A DNA stretch of 64,000 nt, taken from Paenibacillus sp. FSL H7-0331 (GTDB lineage Bacteria; Bacillota; Bacilli; Paenibacillales; NBRC-103111). The translations under genes were made by a program, and so were the position numbers. Below the pieces are notes generated by a model. It did no database searches, was not told where the DNA came from, and worked only from the letters and a program-made list of their open reading frames with translations. Where the stretch lies: positions 1 to 64,000 of the forward strand of contig NZ_MRTH01000025.1 in the NCBI RefSeq assembly GCF_001956045.1, read 5' to 3'. Of this stretch, positions 57,548 through 64,000 are shown in pieces (within the stretch, counting starts at the first letter, position 1; each line of letters starts with the position of its first letter).

Positions 57548-58309
57548 TTATTTGGGACCGAATTCCTCTTCCCATTCCTGATCCTTGATCAGCTGTTTGC
57601 GGTATATGGATCCCGATAGCCACACACTGACCTCGTAAAGCAAAATCATCGGCAGCGATACGACCACAGCGGAAATCAGGTCCGGTGGCGTGATCATCGC
57701 AGCAACGATCACAAGAATCATATAGGCATAACGGCGTAGTTTGTGAAGTCTTTTGGGATTGAGAATGCGCAGCTTGGTAAGAAACATAATAATAATCGGC
57801 AGTTCAAAGATTAGTCCGATCGGCAGCAAAATGTTAAACATAAACGTAAAATATTGCGTGATCCCATAGGTTTCCTTGATGTCCAACCGTTCGGAAATTT
57901 CCGAAGTAAATATAAATGCCATTTTAAAAACAACAAAATAAGCAAAAGCCAAACCGATCAAAAACAGTAGAAAAGCAAGCGGGATAAAGATCAGTGAAGC
58001 CTTTTGTTCTTCAACACGCAGACCCGGCTTGAGGAAAGACCATATTTGATACAACGCAAAGGGCAATGTGACAATCAGACCTGTAACCAAGGCAAAATTC
58101 ATATACAGCTTGATGGAATCCCATGGAGAAAAGGCGTTCCAGGCAATCCCTGATGCAGGGGGAACATTTTTTAGATACAGGATTAATGGCTGTGCCACGA
58201 TAATACCAATCACCATGCCACCTATTAACACGAGCAGCACCCAAATAATCCGTTTGCGCAGCTCACCAAGATGCTCGACCAAGGACATGCCTTCATCATT
58301 ATTCGTCAT
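57548..58309 (-). CDS. tatC: twin-arginine translocase subunit TatC
   Basis: The 253-residue protein has six membrane helices and the TatC start MSLVEHLGELRKRIIW, then FALYQIWSFLKPGL near residue 88 and FELPIIIMFL near 165. It is the receptor for folded proteins with twin-arginine signals. The tatA gene lies 36 bases upstream on the same strand; the pair next to moaC and groES matches the tatAY-tatCY region of B. subtilis. Confidence 0.97.
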   Translation of the reverse strand: MTNNDEGMSLVEHLGELRKRIIWVLLVLIGGMVIGIIVAQPLILYLKNVPPASGIAWNAFSPWDSIKLYMNFALVTGLIVTLPFALYQIWSFLKPGLRVEEQKASLIFIPLAFLLFLIGLAFAYFVVFKMAFIFTSEISERLDIKETYGITQYFTFMFNILLPIGLIFELPIIIMFLTKLRILNPKRLHKLRRYAYMILVIVAAMITPPDLISAVVVSLPMILLYEVSVWLSGSIYRKQLIKDQEWEEEFGPK

Positions 58310-58345
58310 GATTCACCAACTTTAGCTTGTTGTAGATACTCCTGT

Positions 58346-58636
58346 TTACTCCGGAAGTCTTCGGGAATCCTTTTGTTGCGTACTTGCTTGAGGAGATGGC
58401 TGTACCACAGACTCCTGCTGGCTTGCAGCTGCTGGAGCAGCCGGCTGAGAAGGAGGTGTAACATCCTTCCGTCCTTTTTCAGGTTCGGATTCAGTGGCAG
58501 CACTCATCAGGTCGTTGGCACCGTTTTTAAAATCACGCAGCGTCTTGCCAATGGCACGACCCAGCTCAGGCAGCTTGTTCGGACCGAACAAAATCAACGC
58601 CACAACTGCTATCAGCAGGATATGGGTAATACTCAT
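58346..58636 (-). CDS. tatA: twin-arginine translocase subunit TatA
   Basis: The 96-residue protein has one N-terminal membrane helix (ITHILLIAVVALILFGP), the FGPNKLPELGRAIGK hinge and amphipathic helix, and a Pro/Ala/Gln-rich soluble tail. The ATG at 58636 is preferred because GGAG lies nine bases before it and this gives the canonical N-terminus. Forms the pore part of the Tat system with TatC. Confidence 0.95.
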   Translation of the reverse strand: MSITHILLIAVVALILFGPNKLPELGRAIGKTLRDFKNGANDLMSAATESEPEKGRKDVTPPSQPAAPAAASQQESVVQPSPQASTQQKDSRRLPE

Positions 58637-58672
58637 ATCGTCCAGCTCCATTTCTTGTTTATCTTTAACAAA

Positions 58673-59683
58673 TTAACATCCGTATAATCCGCCGTAGCCC
58701 ATTTCCGTAATATCGGCTCGGACAATCGTTTCTCCAGCGCATATACGAGGCAGCAGCACGTCAAAGGTGGTATAAGGATCATGCATCACACAACCAGGTA
58801 GCCCCATAATCGGCACCTCACCCAAATAACCGATCAGCAGCATCGAGCCTGGCAGCATAGGGGTGCCGTAGCTGACGATTCGTGCCCCGGCCTGCTTAAT
58901 CGCACCTGGCGTCCGGTCGTCAGGGTCAACGGACATTCCGCCGGTAACAAGAATCAGGTCTGCCTTCTGCTCTTCCAGAAAGTAACGGATCTCACGCACA
59001 ATCGTGTCACTTTCATCAGGGGCCAGCCGCTGTTCGATGACCTCGGAGCCGAGCGCAGCTATTTTATCGCGTACGATTGGGCCAAATTTATCCTGAATAC
59101 GGCCCTTGAAGACTTCGCTGCCGGTCGTGATCAACCCTACACGCAGGGACCGAAATGGCTTGACTTCGATCACCGATGCTGAAGCACCCGCTGCTAACGA
59201 TTCCACCTGTCCAACCTTCGCTTCTTCGACCACAAGCGGAATCACTCTAGTCCCACTGAGCGATTGACCGGGCTTCACGACCGTATTCGTCTTGATCGTT
59301 GCTAGCACAATCTGCTCGATTGCGTTGATGGCATCAACAGCCGTCTTGTCGATTTTGGCCAATCCATGAATCGCTGCCTTTACATTGATTTTCCCCTCGT
59401 GAGGAGCAGTCAACTCCAAATTCGGTCCAGCAACGGCCTTCGCCATACGCAGTGCCGCTTCATCCTCATGCAGCCACCCCGGTTGAAGATCGAGCACATA
59501 AATATGCTCCTTACCAATATTTAATAACGCAGGAATGTCCTCCTCACGGACAATATGACCTTTTGTAAACAAGCGGCCTTTGAACTGCCCGGGAATAATC
59601 TGCGTCAAATCATGCGCCAGTACCAATCCAATGGCCTCTTCCACCCTGACTTCCCGCAGCATCGCTTCAGGTTTCATTGCCAT
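58673..59683 (-). CDS. MoeA/CinA-like molybdopterin-binding protein
   Basis: The 336-residue protein ends in a MoCF-type domain (about 175-315): VGLITTGSEVFKGRIQDK, ADLILVTGGMSVDPDD with the GG-S/T and acidic motif, and IMGLPGCVMHDPYTTFD. The first 170 residues are unlike standard MoeA. It may bind molybdopterin or act in its insertion; the exact step is unclear. It overlaps the moaB gene by 17 bases and precedes tatA, so export of molybdoenzymes by Tat is a sensible link. Confidence 0.85.
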   Translation of the reverse strand: MAMKPEAMLREVRVEEAIGLVLAHDLTQIIPGQFKGRLFTKGHIVREEDIPALLNIGKEHIYVLDLQPGWLHEDEAALRMAKAVAGPNLELTAPHEGKINVKAAIHGLAKIDKTAVDAINAIEQIVLATIKTNTVVKPGQSLSGTRVIPLVVEEAKVGQVESLAAGASASVIEVKPFRSLRVGLITTGSEVFKGRIQDKFGPIVRDKIAALGSEVIEQRLAPDESDTIVREIRYFLEEQKADLILVTGGMSVDPDDRTPGAIKQAGARIVSYGTPMLPGSMLLIGYLGEVPIMGLPGCVMHDPYTTFDVLLPRICAGETIVRADITEMGYGGLYGC

Positions 59684-60167
59684 GATCTCCTACCAGGCCG
59701 GTCAAAATGCCAAGTGCATGTGGCAATTGTCCCATAATCGCCTCCAAATTTTCAGAGACACCCTTGGGGCTTCCCGGTAAGTTAATAATGAGGGTTCTGC
59801 CGCGCAGCCCGGAAACCGCTCTGGACAACATCGCTTTGGGTGTTTTTTGCATAGAAATCATACGCATCGCTTCGGCAAATCCAGGAGCCTGTCGATCAAT
59901 TACAGCGAGAGTCGCTTCTGGCGTTACATCTCGTGCAGCAAGACCGGTTCCACCAGTCGTCAAAATCAGATCGACCTTGAAATAATCGGTCATTTCAATC
60001 AATGCAGCCATAATCTCATCTTTCTCGTCCGGTACGACCCGATACTCAATGATTTCTCCATTGATTTCTTCTTCAATCAACTCACGAATAACCTGGGCGC
60101 TCGTATCTTCCCGCTCTCCTCGGAAACCTCGGTCGCTTGCGGTCAAAATCGCCACCTTCCAACGCAT
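59667..60167 (-). CDS. moaB: MoaB/MogA family molybdenum cofactor protein
   Basis: The 166-residue protein has VAILTASDRGFRGEREDTS at the N-terminus and LILTTGGTGLAARDVTPEA near residue 75, the molybdopterin-binding and adenylation motif of the MogA/MoaB group. It probably adenylates molybdopterin. The ATG at 60167 has GGAGG nine bases upstream. It lies between moaC and the MoeA-like gene. Confidence 0.92.
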   Translation of the reverse strand: MRWKVAILTASDRGFRGEREDTSAQVIRELIEEEINGEIIEYRVVPDEKDEIMAALIEMTDYFKVDLILTTGGTGLAARDVTPEATLAVIDRQAPGFAEAMRMISMQKTPKAMLSRAVSGLRGRTLIINLPGSPKGVSENLEAIMGQLPHALGILTGLVGDHGNET

Positions 60168-60208
60168 AAGCTTACTCCTCCCCATGGCTCCATTGTAACG
60201 TATAGTTA

Positions 60209-60703
60209 TTAAGAATCAGTGTCATTTCTATGAAAATCGCCGCTTTTACCACCTGTTTTGCTAACCAGCAGCGTAGGACCGATAATCATCCCTTTTTCCG
60301 CTGCCTTACACATATCATACACGGTGAGTGCAGCTGCTGAGACAGCGGTCAATGCCTCCATTTCAACACCGGTCAGGCCCTTGGTCCTGACACTTGCTTC
60401 TATGTATAATTCATTCATTCCATTATCGGAGAAGCGGACATCCACACCCGTCAAGGAAAGGGGATGGCACATCGGAATCCAGTCGGATGTTTTCTTGGCA
60501 GCCATAATCGCCGCAACCTGAGATACCGCCAGAACATCCCCCTTTCCAATCCTGCCTTCTTTGATCAACTCCAGCGTGGACGGCTGCATCGTAACGGTAG
60601 TCCTTGCGGTAGCGACGCGGCTGGTCTCCTGCTTGTCCGATATGTCGACCATCCGGGCTCGACCCTGATCATTAAAATGGGTTAGCGGCATTGGCTCGGT
60701 CAC
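60209..60703 (-). CDS. moaC: cyclic pyranopterin monophosphate synthase MoaC
   Basis: The 164-residue protein contains [18 protein letters not shown] near the N-terminus, [12 protein letters not shown] near residue 75 and [20 protein letters not shown] with the catalytic lysine region. It forms cyclic pyranopterin monophosphate. The start is taken at GTG (60703) with GGGG eight bases upstream; an ATG four codons later is possible. moaC beside an ABC-F gene and tat genes is the B. subtilis ydi order, but rex is missing here. Confidence 0.95.
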   Translation of the reverse strand: MTEPMPLTHFNDQGRARMVDISDKQETSRVATARTTVTMQPSTLELIKEGRIGKGDVLAVSQVAAIMAAKKTSDWIPMCHPLSLTGVDVRFSDNGMNELYIEASVRTKGLTGVEMEALTAVSAAALTVYDMCKAAEKGMIIGPTLLVSKTGGKSGDFHRNDTDS

Positions 60704-60788
60704 AAGGAAGACCCCTTTCGATTCGGATGATAGTAAAGTGAGGCGTGACATAAAGACACATCATCAGACAGTTCACCTGAATCGTGCT

Positions 60789-61424
60789 TTAAATCGATTT
60801 TGTTGTTTTGGGCGCACGAATCGTTCTCGCTTCCGTAATCAGTTCATCTAATCGGAAATCGAACAGCCCCATAGGGACTTCCTGAATAATCTGGGTGTCA
60901 AAAGCACCTGCAATAATGTAGGGCTTCGTATATCCGGACCGAACATACTGCTGCATGAACCGATCGTAGTAGCCCCCACCGTAACCCAGCCGTCCCAAAT
61001 GGGAGTCAAATGCCAAGCCCGGTACAAGAACCACATCAATATGTCGGATATCGATGGAATGCTGTGGCGTATCAGCCGCTGGTTCCGGTATCCCATATTT
61101 CCCCTTTTCCAAATCGGAATAGGAGCGAATTTCATACAGCTTCAGCTTTTGCTCTGGCTGCACCTTGGGTATAAGCACACGGTACTCGCGGGTCCAACAG
61201 GACTCCATAATCGGAGTGATATCGACCTCAGACTTGATCGGCATATAAGTAAAAATCGTGGGCTTACGGCCCAGCTTCGCGCGTGATTCCAGAACCTCAT
61301 CAATACGACGTAACATCAGTTCATTAATGCGTGCTGATTTGGTGCTGCGTTCAGTCGGTGTCAGGCCATTTCTTTGCGCCTCGGCCCGGCGTCGCAGCTC
61401 TATTTTCCATTCTTTGATATTCAT
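60789..61424 (-). CDS. 5-formyltetrahydrofolate cyclo-ligase
   Basis: The 211-residue protein has the family ATP- and folate-binding segments: an N-terminal K-x-x-x-R-rich helix, FTYMPIKSEVDITPIM near residue 60, VLVPGLAFDSHLGRLGYGGGYYDRF near 135 and the end TGAFDTQIIQEVP-like block. It converts 5-formyl-THF to 5,10-methenyl-THF with ATP. AGGAG precedes the ATG. The gene is next to moaC. Confidence 0.95.
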   Translation of the reverse strand: MNIKEWKIELRRRAEAQRNGLTPTERSTKSARINELMLRRIDEVLESRAKLGRKPTIFTYMPIKSEVDITPIMESCWTREYRVLIPKVQPEQKLKLYEIRSYSDLEKGKYGIPEPAADTPQHSIDIRHIDVVLVPGLAFDSHLGRLGYGGGYYDRFMQQYVRSGYTKPYIIAGAFDTQIIQEVPMGLFDFRLDELITEARTIRAPKTTKSI

Positions 61425-61648
61425 GGCAAGGCCTCTCCTTGATGGTTCGCAACGTGATTAACATCATTCTAACATATCATGAGAAGAAAAACAGTATTCG
61501 GTGTCAGCAGGTCTAATTGCCCTTATCAAAATCCGGCATTTTCCGATCTTTGCTGCCGCTTTATCCATTGGATCCGTAAACTGCTGATCATAATTGACAA
61601 CCTCCAGGCTCCAACATTCCTACAATTTCCATAGCCTGTGCATCGGAC

Positions 61649-62422
61649 TCAACTGCGATTACGTTTTCTCATTCGATAATCGTCGAGAGATAACAGATTG
61701 GAGCCTCTTTCCTGTGGTGCAGCCGGTGCAGCCGGAGATTCCATAGATGTCTGTGCCTGAAGTGTGGGCAGCAATGCCTTCCAGGCAGGAGATCCCTGCT
61801 TAATATATGGTAGCGAGGCTGCAGCGCCTGCATCCAAGGTAGCAGTACTTTCATGACGATCAGCAATGACAGCAGCATCGATAATCGTGTATTCACAACC
61901 CTGCTCTCTTAAAAATCGCTGCCTTTGTGTAGCATACTCCTGCTCCTTCGTGTCTTTGGTAACAACCGAGTATATGTAGGCATTGCCACCTTCCGACTCA
62001 GGATACACATGACGAACGAGCTGCTGCGACTCTTCCTTTCTTGAACCAAATGATCCCGATACTTGAATCATCACACGCGCGTCAGGTATAACAATGGTTG
62101 ATTTGGCTGCCTTGAAAACAATAAGGGTTCGAAGCTCACCTTGACGAAATTGCTCATACAGCTCGTCACGCTTAGGACTTGCCATTTTGCCTGTTATGAG
62201 TGGTGCACCGACTAACTGAGCGATCCGCTCCAACTGGTTCAAATTCTGCCCTAGCACGAGCACTCTTTCATCATCCGAATGCTTGCTCAGCAGCGATCTG
62301 ACTATATCCACTTTACTTGAAGCCTCAGCTGCAATCCTTGTCTGAGCTCTCGCTTCAGACAATGCATACTCACTGCGTTCCTCGCGCGTCAGTTCGACGC
62401 TTATTTCCGTACATATCATCAT
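61649..62422 (-). CDS. stand-alone second helicase domain of an XPB-like protein, motif VI altered
   Basis: The 257-residue protein aligns in pattern with only the C-terminal half of bacterial XPB (Rad25) helicases: RVLVLGQNLNQLERIAQLVGAP, LITGKMASPKRDELYEQFRQGE, VMIQVSGSFGSRKEESQQL and QEYATQRQRFLREQG. The first RecA domain with the Walker motifs is missing, and the motif VI arginines (usually GRxxRP) read VRHVYP. It should not hydrolyse ATP by itself. It still has a proper start (GGGGG six bases before ATG 62422) and no stops. It may be a decayed gene or a protein with a new regulatory role. Confidence 0.75.
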   Translation of the reverse strand: MMICTEISVELTREERSEYALSEARAQTRIAAEASSKVDIVRSLLSKHSDDERVLVLGQNLNQLERIAQLVGAPLITGKMASPKRDELYEQFRQGELRTLIVFKAAKSTIVIPDARVMIQVSGSFGSRKEESQQLVRHVYPESEGGNAYIYSVVTKDTKEQEYATQRQRFLREQGCEYTIIDAAVIADRHESTATLDAGAAASLPYIKQGSPAWKALLPTLQAQTSMESPAAPAAPQERGSNLLSLDDYRMRKRNRS

Positions 62423-62796
62423 AGCAATCCCCCTTCCTTCTTCAGTGCTTACGTGGCACATGAACCTTCATCTAAAATCCTACCTATTCGACTGAATCCT
62501 TTCATCATTTAAACCGCTGGTATAACTCGCCTGTAAATCTCTTTTCAACAGAGATGAGTAGGCTATATTTTAACATAAACGACAGGCTATCAAAAGAAAA
62601 CACAGCAAGTGTCCTTAAAGCTTACAAGCTGAAAAATAACCGCGAACATGATACACTGGTATAGGTTGTTCAAAAAGTCATCGTAGGATCACGAAACGCT
62701 TTTTCTAAGAACACTTGTACTATTCGGTGCTGACTAAAAGACTTTTGGACATATTTTATTATAAGATACGCTTTTAACTATTTGGGAGGATTATGT
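62423..62796. other. divergent intergenic region
   Basis: These 374 bases separate the XPB-like and ABC-F genes, which point away from each other, so promoters for both must be here. I see no pair of -35 and -10 boxes good enough to place. A small hairpin TCTCT-tttcaac-AGAGA lies near 62537. No small gene is visible. Confidence 0.5.
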
Positions 62797-64000
62797 ATGC
62801 TGCTGCAAGTATCAGGAATATCGAAAAGCTACGGCATTTCCGCTGTGCTTTCAAATATATCGTTGCAAATTGAGGCTCGTGAACGGATTGGACTGGTTGG
62901 TGTTAACGGCGCCGGCAAATCAACGCTGCTGCAAATTATCGCTGGTGAAATGTCTTATGACTCGGGCGAGCTGTTTAAGGCCAAGGAAACGAAAATTGGC
63001 TATTTAAAGCAGAATAGTGGTCTAATCTCGGACCGTTCGATCTGGGAAGAAATGAAAAGCGTATTCACGCATTTGGAGGAAGCCGAGCAGGAGCTCCGTC
63101 AGCTGGAGATTATGATGGCCGACCCTGCTGTGCTGGCTGATGAGAAACAAACGGAAGACACGATGAAAAAGTATGCCGCACGCTCCGAGTGGTTCAAGGA
63201 GCAGGGCGGCTATGAAGCCGAAGCACGGATTCGCGGGGTGCTGCATGGGATGGGCTTTGGCGATTTTGCACCGGAAACTTCCGTTAACACGTTAAGTGGC
63301 GGTCAAAAAACACGGCTGGCCTTAGCCAAGATGCTGCTGCAGGCGCCAGATTTACTGCTCCTGGATGAACCTACGAACCACCTGGACATCCCGACACTCA
63401 CCTGGCTGGAGGGCTATTTACGCTCGTATTCCGGCGCTATTCTGGTCGTTTCGCATGACCGCTATTTCCTCGATGCCTTGGTCGACGCGATCTACGAAAT
63501 CGAACGGACGCATTCACGCCGTTACACCGGTAATTACTCCAAATATGTCGATACGAAGCAGGCTGATTATGAGACACAACTGAAGCAGTTTGAGAAACAG
63601 CAGGGTGAAATCGCCAAAATGGAGGAATTCGTTCAGAAAAATATCGTTCGAGCATCCACAACCAAACGTGCACAGAGCCGGCGTAAAGCACTCGACAAAA
63701 TGGACAGGCTTGACAAGCCGATGGGCGATTTGAAAAGAGCTCATTTCTCCTTCGAGGTTGAACAGGCTACAGGCAAAGAAGTGCTGAACGTTCAGCATGT
63801 AGCTGTATCGTATGATCAAACAAAGCCCCTGCTTAAGGATGTTTCCTTCCAACTGCGCCGTGGCGATACTGCCGCCTTGATTGGTCCTAACGGGATTGGC
63901 AAATCGACACTGCTGAAGGCCTTAATGGGTCAGCAGCAGCCATCGAGAGGTATGATCGATTGGGGCTCAAATGTAAAAATCGGGTATTATGATCAGGAGC
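62797..64000 (+). CDS. ydiF: ABC-F family ATPase (YdiF-like), cut by window end
   Basis: The readable 401 residues have the first ABC domain with Walker A GVNGAGKST near residue 36, signature LSGGQ near 168 and Walker B LLLLDEPTNHLD, a coiled linker (about 240-310), and the second Walker A GPNGIGKST near 365. No membrane part exists, as in ABC-F proteins that act on ribosomes. GGAGG seven bases before ATG 62797 fixes the start. The neighbourhood with moaC, tat and gro genes matches B. subtilis ydiF. The C-terminal half of the second domain lies beyond 64000. Confidence 0.95.
   Translation, partial: MLLQVSGISKSYGISAVLSNISLQIEARERIGLVGVNGAGKSTLLQIIAGEMSYDSGELFKAKETKIGYLKQNSGLISDRSIWEEMKSVFTHLEEAEQELRQLEIMMADPAVLADEKQTEDTMKKYAARSEWFKEQGGYEAEARIRGVLHGMGFGDFAPETSVNTLSGGQKTRLALAKMLLQAPDLLLLDEPTNHLDIPTLTWLEGYLRSYSGAILVVSHDRYFLDALVDAIYEIERTHSRRYTGNYSKYVDTKQADYETQLKQFEKQQGEIAKMEEFVQKNIVRASTTKRAQSRRKALDKMDRLDKPMGDLKRAHFSFEVEQATGKEVLNVQHVAVSYDQTKPLLKDVSFQLRRGDTAALIGPNGIGKSTLLKALMGQQQPSRGMIDWGSNVKIGYYDQE

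Overview
The window looks like the chromosome of a spore-forming Paenibacillaceae member (Paenibacillus or a close relative). Both flanks keep the local gene order of Bacillus subtilis. On the left is a ydcC-like lipoprotein gene, alr, ndoAI-ndoA (EndoAI/EndoA), tex, the tiny sporulation gene cmpA and a SprT-like gene, with tRNA-Asn, tRNA-Ser and tRNA-Leu at the edge. On the right is groES-groEL with a CIRCE operator, tatC-tatA, molybdenum-cofactor genes with moaC, 5-formyl-THF cyclo-ligase and a ydiF-type ABC-F gene that runs off the end. Organism assignment is by gene content and gene order only.

Between these flanks, from about 7.9 to 49.7 kb, lies a visibly AT-rich island devoted to a surface glycan. 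It opens with an orphan rmlC, a large membrane protein gene, and decayed IS630- and IS256-like transposase genes. A second membrane protein gene sits between two of the IS256 relics. A tightly overlapping seven-gene cassette on the minus strand (15.5-22.6 kb) follows. It encodes a GDPD-like protein, a GT2, a GtrA protein, a double nucleotidyltransferase, a class II aldolase-like protein, a HAD phosphatase and a membrane-protein/P-loop-kinase fusion. I cannot assign a known end product to it.

From 23.0 to 30.7 kb come a GT2, a reductase, a TPP-dependent enzyme and rfbG-rfbF-rfbH plus GtrA. This is the enzyme set for CDP-3,6-dideoxy-4-keto-glucose followed by two-carbon branching, i.e. a predicted CDP-yersiniose-type branched sugar. 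From 31.1 to 43.3 kb are another large membrane protein, GT4 enzymes, a coiled-coil methyltransferase, an ABC polysaccharide exporter (Wzt with a carbohydrate-binding tail, and Wzm) and manC-gmd-rmd for GDP-D-rhamnose. On the plus strand from 43.5 to 49.7 kb are a WbaP-type initiating transferase, two GT4 enzymes and a WaaL/Wzy-type ligase. An SLH-domain surface protein follows immediately.

Taken together this matches the plan of the S-layer protein glycosylation clusters known from Geobacillus and Paenibacillus: initiation on undecaprenyl phosphate, chain growth, chain modification, ABC export and transfer to a cell-wall-bound SLH protein. Here it is combined with unusual sugar chemistry. 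Just beyond it (51.7-54.0 kb) is a two-gene unit. The first product has a short N-terminal motif like that of proteins linked to extracellular contractile injection systems and a long Ala/Gly-rich membrane-active-looking body. The second is a small partner protein that could be a chaperone. The strongest candidates for new biology are the 15.5-22.6 kb cassette, the predicted branched-sugar pathway in a Gram-positive slg-like cluster, and this two-gene unit.
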